A stretch of 64,000 nucleotides of DNA from Narthecium ossifragum (GCA_963920575.1 OY986968.1:25178129-25242128), one strand, 5' to 3'; counted from the first letter of the stretch, positions 12,401 to 24,315 are shown. A program made the numbers and translations. The notes: generated by a model from the sequence alone, not told the origin.

Positions 12401-13926
12401 GCCTGTGTGATTCACAAGAACCATTCTAGACTGCCAAAGCCATACATCTGCAGCATTGGCAGCTTAAAAGATCAGCCAACAAGGTGCATCTGATTTACCA
12501 GGGCACTCATTTTGAGCACAAAGACCATTTGAATCCCAAGTTGCTATAGCTGTCTAGGATACCAACTTGACCAATTCTAGGACAATAAGAGGAAAGTCTA
12601 GTTAGAGTAAGCAAACTGCGTTCTTTATGAACGCATCAACTGTCTCCAGCATGTTCTGCAAAAAAATTAATGCTGTATGGCGCTTTGTCCGACATCTCAC
12701 TTGCCATGCCTATTCAAAATACTTATAAAGCTGCATATTGATGTCTAACGACAAGGAAAAAAAATTAGCTTAAAGGAACCCTACAACCTATGACATGCAC
12801 AAAGGGAATTAGAATCTATCTAATCATGAAAAATCCTACCATCCATCTCCAAATAGCAACCTGCACCAATCTCCACTCCATTTGAATAAGTAGTATAAAA
12901 GCTGAAAAATTACCTCGTTTGGCTCAAGTACGAATCGCTCCCTCCAGTTAGTATCCTCGGTGCTAGTTGAGCACTCTCTCCTTCAGCTGATTCTGGAGAA
13001 CTGACCTTTGCAAATGGACTTTTAGCAACTTTCTCTTTCCTGTCTTCTCCATCACTAAAAAAACGTTCGTCAAAATCGGATATCACATCCTCATCACTTT
13101 CATCCTCGTCCAGTTCTTCTGGCGACATCGCAAGAACTGAACTTTTCACACGTCCGACCTTACTGTAACTCGGCTCAACATCCCTCCTCCCTTTTCTTGT
13201 CGCGCTGGAAGAAACCCCAACTCTCCCCCCCCTCTCCGTTCCCACCCTCCCCAGAAACCCACCCTCCTCATCATCCTCGTCCAGTTCTTCTTCCGACGTC
13301 GCAAGAACTGATCTTGTAGCACGCCCGACCTTACTGTAACTCGGCTCAACATCCCTCCTCCCTTTTCTTGACAAGCTGGAAGAAACCCCAGCTCTCCTCC
13401 CCCTCTCCGTTCCCACTCTCCCCAGAAACCCACCCTCCTCATCATCCTCTTCATCTTCCTCCAAATCACTATCAAAACGCTTCTTCTTGAGCGAATCCCT
13501 CACACCGATCGAAGACGGCCTACTCCTCACCGAGGACGGAGAAGTCCTACCCCTCCCCCTACCAGTGCTACCACTACTCCTCTGGACCCTATCACGGCCA
13601 GAATTCTCATCATCGTCGCTGCTCAACCCCAACCGAAGGGAGTCGGTCTTCAGGTCGCTAACCCAGTCGCTGAGCTCGGCCTCGTCATCGATCAAGCTCC
13701 GCCCTTGCCCGGCTGCGGCGCCGGCACGGAGCTCACATCTCCTATGGTCTCGAGACCTCGCCGCACGGAAGGAGAAATCTCTAGCCCTGAGTACGGACCA
13801 TGGGGAACGGAGAAATCGATGGTTTTGGGAGAAACTACGGCTCCTGAAACGGGTGAAGACGATGGAGGCGGCGCGGGAGGCGGCAGAAGAGCCGAGCAGG
13901 CGTATGGGGAGTAGCTGGCCCGGCAT
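6425..13926 (-). CDS. DEAD-box ATP-dependent RNA helicase, plant RH26/RH25/RH31 group
   Basis: Ten exons on the minus strand: 13926-12914, 10822-10716, 10084-10029, 9909-9685, 9598-9392, 9314-9228, 9137-9042, 8947-8732, 7174-6992, 6652-6425. All junctions are GT-AG and in frame, giving 805 residues. Motifs in order: Q-region 339-364, Walker A AKTGTGKT 381-388, PTREL 421-425, TPGR 472-475, DEAD 499-502, SAT 530-532, SARGVD 655-660, HRLGRTGR 681-688. It is an ATP-driven RNA unwindase by family. The first 45 or so residues are rich in Arg/Ser and lack acids, which fits an organellar targeting peptide (inference). The SDWVSDL motif near residue 87 resembles the plant RH26/RH31 N-terminus. Exon 1 carries a 57-residue tandem duplication. 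Intron 1 (2.1 kb) and intron 8 (1.6 kb) contain nothing recognised; intron 2 contains a GC-rich repeat. Confidence 0.93.
10400..10590 (+). repeat. GC-rich dispersed repeat in helicase intron 2, copy A
   Basis: A sharply GC-rich block (cggcacg-type phrases, a TCC microsatellite and a poly-G run) sits in the 631-bp intron between exons 2 and 3. From CCATGGATTG to the poly-G run near 10525 it aligns with the reverse complement of 53078-53220. No protein is encoded convincingly in either orientation. Confidence 0.7.
13104..13445 (-). repeat. 171-bp in-frame tandem duplication in helicase exon 1
   Basis: Two adjacent 171-bp copies encode 57-residue units beginning [16 protein letters not shown] and ending ELDE. 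The anchor CCAGAAACCC occurs at 13251 and 13422, exactly 171 bp apart. The copies differ at only a few codons, so the duplication looks recent and keeps the frame. Confidence 0.92.
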
Positions 13927-14846
13927 TGCTGCGGCCGGGTACCTAAACTAGCCGCAGAAGAGAGAGGAGTTACAAAGCTCTCCAGCAAGGAGAGGGGATT
14001 AGGAGGGTTTAAGGCACAGCTCCCCCTCTCTATAAGATAGGATAAGCCGGCTATTTTTGGCGCCTGGTTTAGGGCGCATTCCCCCTCTGCACGTGCGAAT
14101 CACATGAGAGACCATCCTTTGTTTAATTTGAGGCAGAATCTTAAAAATATGACCAAACTTTTATCACCGTAAATAAACAGAACGTAATTATTTGAAATCT
14201 AGAGTTTACCATGGATTCCATTTTAATATGAATAATATTTTATGTAAATGGACAGCATACCACCTGATCGAAAGTCCATTATCAATTCTTCCATCTATTC
14301 GATCGGTAGTGTGTTCTATCAATTGATTGACAGATTAAGTTACCGATGAACTAGATGAATAATTAAATCGGTAATGGATTACCGATTATTTCATCTCGAT
14401 AGTAGTCTACCAATGGACTATATGAAAGAATCGATAATCAACTACCGATTCGCTCATGTGTAATGCACATATCACACATGCATGTACACAAATCAGCACT
14501 CTTTTAACATAAAATAAAGCACTTCGCTCAAACCAATAAACTAAGTTAAGAAAATAATGATGAAAAAATTCCAATCATGACCCGATTTCATTAACTTCAA
14601 AGATTTGGAATGAGGTTATCAAATGCAAATTATACTAAGCTAATTAACTGCAATTACTTACAATCAAGTTTAAAACAAAAAACAAAAAAAAAAGCAGTTC
14701 GACATCGATCAATAGAACAGTATAAGTTAGGACAAAGACTCGAATATAGTATCGCTACTACCCCTACATTTCTTCTAAGACAAATATACAATCATATATC
14801 CTAGAAAATAAATGCCTCCTTTCATCTACAAGACCAAGCTAGCTAG
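13927..14846. other. intergenic region, helicase promoter and phosphatase 3' end
   Basis: This holds the presumed helicase promoter (a weak TATA-like TCTTATAG on the minus strand near 14025) and the 3' UTR of the trehalose-phosphatase gene. Between about 14240 and 14460 the words ATCGGTA/TACCGAT recur in both orientations. No gene is seen. Confidence 0.45.
14366..14387. repeat. near-perfect palindrome
   Basis: Arms AATCGGTAAT and ATTACCGATT are exact inverse complements separated by GG. Related TACCGAT words lie on either side (around 14341 and 14443), suggesting a small folded MITE-like segment. Confidence 0.6.
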
Positions 14847-17800
14847 CTAGCATTTAGAAGAAGTTCTCTTCCACCTAGATAAACGCAAGAGAAAGGACAT
14901 AACTTCCGAAGGGTCGCGGAGTGAATAAGAAGCTTTGGTTTCCTTGGGGATTGAAGATACAAGAATGGCATAGCCTCGGCCTCTGCGTTGCAATACCTGT
15001 CATGCATCAAAAAGAATGAAAAATGTTGATAGATTTATCCATGACCAATTTGCCGAAATCTTCTTTGAAGCTAATTAAGAAGAAAAGAAAGGATAACAAG
15101 GGAGGGGTTCTCTAGAGATCATGTCATGCTAAGTAATAAATACCTCAAAAGCATCTTCATCTGTTCGGTCATCTCCGATGTATAATGGGAGAGCATTACC
15201 GCAACTTCCAAGTCCTATGGTGTCAAGCAAGTATTCGAGTGCCCGTCCTTTATCCCATTCTATAGATGGACGTATCTCAACAACCTGAACAGGGCAGGGC
15301 AGGGCAGGGGGAATGCATTTGAGCAATGCCATACAAGTTCCATTTGTGTATCCATAAAACTGTGTACTGCATTGCGTAATGGATTTGAGCTTGAGCTTTT
15401 ATTAGATAGTGATGAACTAATGATGCCTCTTGATGCTTGAAATTGCTATTAAACTTATTCTAGTTAGCAATAGCATTCTAGAAATGTCAGAAAATCATGC
15501 GACCTATTTATTACCTCTAAATTGATATTGCTCATCAGAATCATCAACACTTTTCTAGAATTTACTTACTGCCGTAAGATAACATTATTGGATTCTAAGA
15601 GGATTTATCAGTACCTATAACTCTATGAAAGAGAAAAGTTTAATATATATATAAACCTCACCATTGGACTTTGACTTTTTTTATAATGACTGTATTGCTG
15701 TGTTAAGAGATTAGAAATAGACACACTATTAAGTAACCATTGAACCTGTAGTAGTGTCCATTTAATAATTGCACTAATTCTCAAGAATCTTACCTTTCTA
15801 CCTCTCGTCAAGCGTAAGGAGGGATACTCTTCGATTATAGTCGTGACTTTTTCTTCAAGCACACTCCAATCCTAACATTTGTCAAAAGTGATACTATTTA
15901 ACATCCAAGCTATGGTGTCAAGAATACGTACAAGAAAGAATTATACTAACACAATCATCATTCACAGCCCCCACGCCAATATCGATTGAGATAAAACCTA
16001 TTCAAGTACCTCTTCATCAACTCGTCGGAAATGTACGCTGACACAAAATTTGTTATTTTCTATCAAAACCCCAGGGATGTTCTTTGTTTTCTCCTTTAAC
16101 TCCTCAAAGATCTATATTAGAAGATGGAAAGCACAAAATATAAGACCATAGTAGGAGAATAAATCCTGGATTATGTACATTGTTTAACTGCAACTGACTT
16201 GTTCAATGATCGGTATGAATCCCTGAGCAGGTTGGAAGACAATCACCTCATTTCCCTACAACACGAGTATAAACATAGCTGACAGGGTTACCATTATGAA
16301 TGAAGTACAAAACAGACCAAGACGTTGAAAAGAACCTTCTCATTAATTGATTTCCCATGAAAATTGTCCATTCCAACTTCTGAACGTTTTACTGGTGCCA
16401 ATATATCCATTCCATGGCTCCCCACATAGTATATGTTATCTAGTTGCACATACTCTTTCACCTGAAGGAAGTGAATTTATGACATAAGAACATATATTAA
16501 AATAAATATGCTAATGATTTCATTTATCTATGAAAGTGATATCTATTGTCTGTATGCAAACCAATTAAACAACCATACCTTGTCGCGACGTCTTCCACTA
16601 ATGATACAAGTTTGAAAATATTGTGCCACCTTGCTGAGTGCAGAACGCATCTGATTGTTTGGTAAGAACTAGAAGTTAGCTGATATTCATATATTTCACA
16701 AAAAAAAGACAAAATGGAACAGCTCAAAAACTTTGTCAGATAATCTTCCTCCAGTCCACACCGATGATATTTATTTTCGGTCATTAAGTAAATAAGAAGA
16801 TGGACAGTATAGAAGAGTCCATTTTAGCTCAAATGCATTTGCATAATCTCATGACAGGAAAAGACATAAGAGAATTCTGTGAATTTTGTAGGAAAAAACC
16901 AGAGCACATAAGGATCAATATGATATGGTCAGAGACCATTGTGAGAGTTAGTTCTTCTATTTTTGACAAAAAAACTAAATCCAAGTACTTGCATTCTTAT
17001 TGATGGTCCTAGGAACCGATAAAAGAAGCTTTGTGTGTTCAAATGCTAATCATTCGCCTATTAATTTCAACATAATCAGACAAGAATAAGACAAGATCTG
17101 ACTTCAAATAAGTTTCAGTTTTTCTCGTTCTCTTCTAAAAACTGAGCCTTTAACCATGACTTAGAGTGGGCAATGCCCTTACAACCAAAGTCCTCAAAGA
17201 AGATTCACACCCAAGACCACCTCACAAAGGAGGTTCTTAACCAAAGAGATGCTAACCACCCTTACATGCAGTCATGTGCAGTTTCGATTTTCTTGTTAAT
17301 CATGATATAGCACCCAAAGAAACCAGTGTCAGTAGGAATATATAATCTCATATTTTCATGAACCGGACATAGATCCTTAGCAGTTCCAAAAGCAATATAG
17401 TACTATACATGGATTACTTTATTTTCAACATAAGAAGAATAGCGTACAATCTAACCAGGCAGCTAACAAAAAAGGATATCGACATTCAGTCACAAGCCTA
17501 ATTAAGAAATAAGATAGATTAATAATTACCGCATCGGACATAAAAGCACGATCAGGATCGTCTACAATATGTGAAAGGGTACCATCATAGTCTAAAAAGA
17601 CAACAATGGTTTTCTCTTGCATCATGCTCATCATTCTATCAAATTTCTTAAGGGCCGAAGGATACCTCATCTGCATTAACACAGTAAACAACATTATTGC
17701 ATTCACACAGTAAACAATAAAGCCACGTGCTTGTGTTCCTAACAATAATAGGATCGGTCTGATGTACTTAATTTGTGTCCCAAATAATAGATCATGACAC

Positions 17801-18463
17801 CTATGTAAAAACCAGACATGCTTTACTGGTCCCCAGAGAACTATAGTGTTAATGCAATCATTTTGTTCCCGAAAAGAAAAGGAATTGCAACAGTGGTAGA
17901 GCCAGGAACTTGCTTCATGCTAAAACTAACTTGGATATTTTTAATCTGTCATTCAAATATAAAATAGCGGAATAGATGATGGAAGGTTACCTAATGTACT
18001 TGCATAATACACTGAGCTAATGTCTTACAACACTAGCCCCCCGATAAATAACTTGTCAAGAAAGCAAAGATCTAATTAATCTGCACGAAAAGGGTACAAG
18101 CAAGTTTAGCTAAAGTTTCTGATGATGAGTTTAGTAAAGGCAGTTCTCATATTTAAAATTGTCCCATGATGATCTCCTCAGGCAAAATGCCTTTACAGAA
18201 AATAAGATATCGCTTTTAAATCATTCTGACAATTTGAACTTTGGAGCAGATTAAGTATTAAATCCAACGCTTACCATCCACTGGTCGTATGCATCCTCTT
18301 CATTCTGCTCTTCAACATTGTTGGTCATTTGCTCCACTGTCAGTTCATTGATGGGATAAATTGGTAAGTCTGATGCCTCTATCTTGAGTTCGTTCTTGTC
18401 ATAAATGTTCTCTGGTAGAGATTCCATGTCTTGGTGTTCTGCCTCTGAGCGCTGAAGACCCAT
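14847..18463 (-). CDS. TPP: trehalose-6-phosphate phosphatase (HAD superfamily)
   Basis: Nine exons on the minus strand: 18463-18275, 17670-17530, 16650-16579, 16461-16336, 16255-16199, 16111-16010, 15871-15794, 15284-15144, 14996-14847; all are phase 0 and give 351 residues, normal for plant TPPs. The enzyme removes phosphate from trehalose-6-phosphate, a sugar-status signal. Motifs: catalytic [10 protein letters not shown] at 90-99 (Asp90 nucleophile, Asp92 acid/base), SGR 128-130, GSHGMD 148-153, EIRP 258-261, [10 protein letters not shown] 292-301. The position after DYDGTLS is His97 where plant TPPs usually have Pro. The start is uncertain: [10 protein letters not shown] at 18463, or a 5-residue upstream exon (19116-19102, MKAVK) spliced to the AG at 18452-18453, which would give 352 residues. 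Leader exons are inferred at about 20490-20417 and 19169-19102. Confidence 0.93.
15291..15310. repeat. AGGGC microsatellite forming a polypyrimidine tract
   Basis: Four tandem AGGGC/AGGGG units lie just before the acceptor of TPP exon 8. On the gene's strand they read CCCTG repeats ending in GTTCAG, so the splice-site pyrimidine tract is itself a microsatellite. Confidence 0.8.
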
Positions 18464-19101
18464 TTCCAAGCAAAAGCTCCAGAAAGTACAAGTTAATCCT
18501 ACATGAAATTTCGACTTATTGGATTTATGCAAATAGAGAGTGAAGAGATCCTGAGGAAGTACTGTTTAAGCACAATGCTGATGTTAAACAAGGTGAGGTT
18601 CTAACCAGTACTAGTTGGCTGATCAAGGATTTAAAACAAATGGTATCACATGAAGTGCTTTTCTTTCTGTACATTCGTTTAGCACTGACTGGATATATAG
18701 GAAAGACAATTGAGAGTACATTTATTTTCGCAATCAATCAACTATAATCAATAGCATCAGAACCCAGAGACCTGCAGAGTATATGAAATTAATATTGAAC
18801 ACGAATCCAGTCATCCACTTATTGAGAGTATACACATGAAACTTATTCTGAACCAACAAATAAAAAGCCTACTCCAAACAAAGTAATAAGGAACAGTTTG
18901 TGTCATTCTATTCCATGGCCGATAATCATAGCTCACAAAATCCTTTTGGAAGTCCAATGAGCAAAAGAGAACTGATTAATGAAACCTGAAAGGCTTAAAT
19001 CTACTAGAAACCTGGTTGGCTGTAAAGGCCCAGGAGGCAACTACATCATAATCGGAACTTCCTATTATATAAATGAAATGGCAAGGGCAATGTCTTGCTA
19101 C

Positions 19102-19169
19102 CTTCACTGCTTTCATGGCAATTTCTAAGAGCCGAAGGTCTGCTTTCTTCAATCTAAAACCATGGTACT
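19102..19169 (-). other. probable TPP leader exon 2 with a short uORF
   Basis: Read on the minus strand, TTTTGCAG precedes this 68-base segment and GTAGCA follows it. It contains a 4-codon uORF (ATG GTT TTA GAT TGA) followed by ATGAAAGCAGTGAAG, which runs open into the donor. Whether the second ATG is the real start cannot be decided from sequence alone. Confidence 0.5.
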
Positions 19170-19426
19170 CTGCAAAACGTATTTGTCAAGGATGAAGACA
19201 ATGAAAAAAAGATGACTTTGTTGGTGTACCTTGATTGGCGGACTTAGAAAACATAGCAGAGGGACATGACATAAAGGCTCCCAACAATGGCATACATAGC
19301 AGCATTTTAGTTAAACAATACTCATTTTTATCGCAATAGCAGCATCAGCAACATTAACAGCAACGAAAAGCGCCATGAGCACACTATTCAAATCAGTCTC
19401 AGATCATCAAAAGCTCAATCTAGTTC

Positions 19427-19434
19427 CACGTGGC
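19427..19434. promoter_or_regulatory. G-box/ABRE-like CACGTGGC in the TPP leader intron
   Basis: The 8-mer matches the plant bZIP core CACGTGGC and lies in the inferred 5' leader intron, about 1.1 kb below the TATA box. Function is inference. Confidence 0.35.
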
Positions 19435-20376
19435 AGCTTACTGAGGCCTGTAATCAGGCACTGGGCCTCGCATGGATTCGTGGATGTAGTAGTCTATGCT
19501 GATGGGAGCTCCACCCTTTTCAGTTCGGATCCCACCGTATCAATGGAAAAAGATCCAATGGGTCACGAGTGGTTCGCATCCCCGTGAATCCGTGATAGCC
19601 GTGGCGGATCGGATCCTTTTATAGGGGCGGCCAATAACAACTTCAACGACCACCATTGGAATTTGGAAAGGCATAAAAGTCGAAATCCAAGGGATAGCAG
19701 TCAACATCAAGAGATTGGTTTCATCCGATCGTGATCGAACGGCCTAGAAAATCCTTAGTTGGACGGCTAATCCGAAATCCGCCCAGATCGATCGGACGGC
19801 ATAAAACATTAAACAATGGGTCCCAAGATCGTAAATTCTCACAAGTCCAAGGGGTAATTTGGATATAAACAAATCAAGAAACACTCCAACGGTTTCAGTT
19901 GGTACGGCGGGCACCTGGGAGAGCCCGGGAGGCGGGAGCCACGCGGGACCGCTAACGTGCGCCGGATTCCGCTAGGATGCGCGGAATCCCGCCGCGATCG
20001 CTTTCCCCCTTACCCTTTCAAAAATTTCGAATTAGAAAAAAAAAATGCGCCCTAGACCCGCCCAAATCACGAAAAATCAAAGAGAAAAAAACCAAAAATT
20101 AACGGAAAAGTAAAAAAAAAAATGAAAATGAAAAATGACATCAAAGAGAAGACATCAATGCATGCAAGAAGGAACTAATATCGCAGGATTCTTTGTCATC
20201 ATCAAGAAATCGATGGATATTGCACAATGAAACTGGGATTCTACAAGGGTAAAGCAAAGCTATTTGGCCCTAATCCACCAGATTCTTTGCATGATTCCCC
20301 AAAAAAAAAAGAAAAAATTGACAACATGAGATCACCGAACCCACATTCATGAAAAGGAAAAAGGAAAAAATTGAAA

Positions 20377-20497
20377 GAGAGAGAGAGAGAGAGAGAGAGA
20401 GATTAGAAGAAGTTACCTCGGGGGTATGGACTCCTTACAGAAGCAGCAGCTATCTCTTCCTTCCCGTCTGAGAGAGAGTGAGAGAGAGAGAGAGAGG
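20377..20497. repeat. GA/CT microsatellites around TPP leader exon 1
   Basis: (GA)n runs occupy about 20377-20402 and 20467-20497. On the gene's strand the upstream run becomes a CT-rich start of the leader, a common feature of plant 5' UTRs; the other lies just inside the leader intron, whose donor (GAG|GTAACT) is near 20417. Confidence 0.75.
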
Positions 20498-20517
20498 ACG
20501 ACGGATGTATAGGGCCG

Positions 20518-20525
20518 TTTATATA
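20518..20525 (-). promoter_or_regulatory. TATA box of the TPP gene
   Basis: TATATAAA reads on the minus strand in the context GCTATATAAACGG. Transcription would begin about 30 bp downstream, near 20490, exactly where the CT-rich leader starts. Confidence 0.7.
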
Positions 20526-20526
20526 G

Positions 20527-21371
20527 CTAAGATCAAGATATTCTCACGGGATACTTGCCCGTTAAATCATTCGAAATGACCGTTTTACCCACTCCCATCA
20601 GCCCCAAAAATAAAATTCCGAAATTAGCCCTCCCAAACACTATTTGGAACCCCAGGTAGAAATTTGGTCGGTGGAGGACGTGATTAGAAGATGCTTGGTG
20701 TCGACTGTAATTAAGAGTTTTATCTGGATGCAATTAATAAGACGGTCGGAGTGGGGTCGGAGTGGGGTCGAGGGGTGGTGCAGTGTCGTTGAGAGGGTAC
20801 CATGCATGCGGGTGCAGCCGACTCCGGCGAAATGTCGGTTGTTCTGACGGGGACGTGTACGAGAATCTCCACGGCAGTTAGGCACGTCGGTTAGGGCCTA
20901 ACGAGAGGATACGGAGTGCAACCTTACCTGGATAATCTTGCATGCAACCTTACCCAAAGAAATAACTTTGGCGTCAGTTATTCTTATTCTCTCGTATGTG
21001 ATCGATAGCTTCCAAGCTTTATAAGCTTCGCTTACTTAATTTGTCAATTACTTGAGTTGAGGAGTAGAGCTTTGAGTGTATTTTTAATCTGTTTAAGCTC
21101 CACACCAGTTGAAGTGTTGATATGATTCCAAAAAGAATTATAAAGAAGCTAATGTCAATCAGTTCTGACTAAAGCAACAAGTCTTCTCTTAATTAAGTAA
21201 CAATCAACATGTTGAGTAAGAACCTTAACCATAGGATATGCACAATCTGTAGGCAAATTTTGGACCAAGGCCCATTGGAAAGAAGGGCGGTCAATAAAGA
21301 AACTTTGGACTAAGGCCTGCATAATAGTGGTTTGGGTGCCCATAATGCGGCAGTAACACGACACTAACTAA
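20527..21371. other. intergenic, TPP upstream region
   Basis: No gene is recognised. A short tandem GGTCGGAGTGG repeat lies near 20745-20770. Confidence 0.5.
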
Positions 21372-21381
21372 CTTATAGCTA

Positions 21382-21883
21382 GGGATGGCAACGGGGCGGG
21401 GTCCCCTTCCCCCAACCCCGACCCCGCAACCCAACCTAAAACCCCACCCCGCCCCGTCCCGCCCCGATAGTTACTACACCCCGACCCCGCCCCACACACC
21501 CCCACCCCGCCCCGTCCCGCTCAAAAATTTTTTGACACATTGAATATATTATATGATATATCTAATAATACACTAAAGATTTATCATTTTAAAAAACAAT
21601 TCAAACAAAACTTTTCTTTATAAAATGATACAAATATAAATTGTATCAATAATAACTCAAAAATATTGTCAATACATGATTAAGTTAATATTTTTTAGAA
21701 AAATGAATTATAGTGGGGTAATATATCACTATATTAATTATTATAAATATCCAATCGGGACGGGGCGGACGGGGGTGTTCTACCCCGACCCCGATCGGGG
21801 TTTTACACACTTCCCCTAACCCCGATTCCGACCCCGTTTAGGGCCCCCGAATGGGACGGGGCGGGGCAAATTGCCATCCCTAT
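21382..21883. mobile_element. G/C-rich-ended Mutator-like element, copy 2
   Basis: The left end GGGATGGCAACGGGGCGG and the right end GGCAAATTGCCATCCC are inverted repeats. The element is flanked by TTATAGCTA (21373-21381) and TTATAGCAA (21884-21892), an 8-of-9 target duplication. The 9-bp size points to Mutator-like elements. The interior is AT-rich and non-coding. This is the most intact of the three copies. Confidence 0.75.
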
Positions 21884-21892
21884 TTATAGCAA

Positions 21893-23816
21893 GTCTATAG
21901 TCATTTTGGCTGAACTAATCAAACAAAAAACTCATAGCAAACCTATCACAGACCCCTGAGAACTTGCTGGGGAATAAAAAAAAAGACAAACATAAGAGAC
22001 AAAGTAATTAACCTTAACCATATGTTCCTATATATGACACACAAGTTTGAATCTATCTATCTTTTTTTTTTCTTTTCTTTTTTTGAATTAGTTGAGCCAA
22101 AAGCTGAGTCAAAGTTTGAATCTATCTAGCTAGTTGTAAAAAGTGCCAATTAGTACACACAAAAGTTGCTAGTCCAAAATCCCCATATCCACTAGATTCA
22201 GCCTTCACGGGTTTCCAAAGAGCTTCCTGTCACAGCTTATTGCCATGTGAGGATAATTAGTACCTACATATATGGTGGCAAAAGGTTACATTAAAGTTGT
22301 GAAATTAATGTCCTACTGGATAATGTTGGTAAAATTAGTCCATGGATAAGATAGCCCCCAACCAAATGCATGCATGAAATCTATCTACATGCATCTTTGT
22401 TAGGGTCTTCGTCAACTCATTGTGAGTTTTTGGCATGACAGATTTCCAACTTCTCCGCTTTAGAATTGTCTGTTTGTGTGAACATTTGAGTGTTCTCTAC
22501 GTTAATCCAATCTGAATTCTTATCAGAGAAATGATGAGGTCGTCTTGCATCCTTGGATTTGTTCGGAAAGGAATAATTAGGAAATAGTTTGAGTGATTAA
22601 ATTCACTCTTTCGTCTCTGTGCACTCATGAATCATTCAAAGTCCAGACACAAGGAACGAGGAGATGTAATAGAATTGCAAGGTTAGTTAATATCATAAAA
22701 TCTCTCGAAAAGATGCTAAATATCCCTAAATATCCCTAAATCCCCAATGCAATGTATAATTAAGTTGTGAAATGACTAAAATAACTTTAAGTCTTAGAAT
22801 AAAAGTTATGTATATATTATATATATATATATATAGTAGTTTAGCAACTTTGTCTATATATTTCACATTAAACTAGTTTCGAGGGTTTTGGTAACAATCT
22901 TTTATGTTTTCCAAGGTTGGGTGAAATCAATATCATTGGGGGAGTTTTGCAATGCTGACCCTAGCTAGAACATGTAACATAACTAGTGTGGGTCCGTGTC
23001 ACGTAGCATGTTTTTTTTTATTTTATGAGTTAAGCCGTTAGGTTAGATTAAGGGAAAAAACTCTATTTATATCAATCTCATAAATGAGGGCCGTGACACC
23101 TAGCTCGTTTTTAATTGTCCATTTAGTTTCAATTTCAGTTAACACAATGATTAAATTTATGTTTTTTTGTATAATTAATTAGCTTAACCTTCTAAAATAA
23201 TTGACAAGGCCAATATACCCCGGACGATATATATGAAAGCATAACGATCATAATTTATTAATTGTTTGTTTATTTGGAGCGAAAGCTTGAACTGGACCCA
23301 CGTCTATGCTTGATAGTTACCAATGCAATAGCCAACGTTCCATTTCCAAGATGAGCTCAAGATAGTTTACCAATGCGAAATACATACCCATGTGCATATA
23401 CCACACAATGGAAACATGATCTCAGACAAAGGACAAACAAATCCTTTTGGTGCACTAAAGCCGTGTTGGATCTTTTATATATCCCATGATTTCTTTTGAT
23501 TTGATGGACATGCAGTTGCTAAATTCATCCAGCTGAGAGATGAAGCAACTCATGGGGTACTGCTATTTCTATACATGGTTGAGCTATATGTTTAATTCTG
23601 GCAGAGATTTGATGACAGGTCCTGTATGCATATATACATAAGTCATGACAATCAAGTATGTGACACTTGAAAGCCACCGGATCACCAACCACAGCATTTC
23701 CAATTTTCTATGGCTTGTAGTGTATAAATGTGAACACAAAATATTAAATATTGACTGCTTACCTTCCAAGTCAGACCGGCAATTTTCAAGAAAAAAAAGG
23801 CTGACCATCAAGTTAG
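21893..23816. other. intergenic, AT-rich
   Basis: No gene is supported. There is an (AT)n microsatellite at about 22815-22838, a T-rich run near 22063-22085, and a doubled AATATCCCTA word near 22720. Confidence 0.5.
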
Positions 23817-24072
23817 TTTTTTTTCCCTCTAATGAGGTGAGTTAAAAGACTAATATTTACATCCGAACATTACAACAAAACTAGTTGCCTAAGAGCCGAG
23901 TCCTGACTCGCAAGACCAGTTATACATCAACTGGATCTGCGACACGCTCGAGCAACACTGTCGGCTCTCGCATTATACTCTCTAGAAATATATAAAAATA
24001 GAACATAATAAAAAAGAAGTGCATGCAACCAAATCTCCTTAGCAATATACTCCAAGTCTATGGGCTATATCC

Positions 24073-24315
24073 TTAGGCCATTAATGATATGAACTGCGCG
24101 GCGAGTGAATCCGTCTCAACGATGCTATTCTTGAGCCCGTGTAATTTAGCATTTCTCATCCCCTCCATAATCGCTTCCATCTCACCTTCTAGGACTGAAG
24201 CAATAATCAACGGCCTGCCCCAAACCCAAACCTCTCTCCGATTTGCGGATAAAATGACAGAACCGATTCCAACATATCCAAACAATGGGTCATAAGAAAC
24301 ATCAATTTGGATCAC
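24073..24315 (-). pseudogene. LINE RNase H domain remnant
   Basis: An 80-codon frame with the plant retroelement RNase H pattern: IQIDVSYD at the start (first Asp), EGEMEAIMEGM in the middle (Glu), and IVETDS near the end (second Asp). It ends early, so the final catalytic part is lost. It belongs to the LINE at 23817-25578. Confidence 0.75.

Noticed and set aside
13487..13951. 154-codon plus-strand frame opposite helicase exon 1
   Set aside because: It is antisense to the helicase N-terminus and has no family features.
24089..24295. 68-codon plus-strand frame
   Set aside because: It is antisense to the LINE RNase H remnant.
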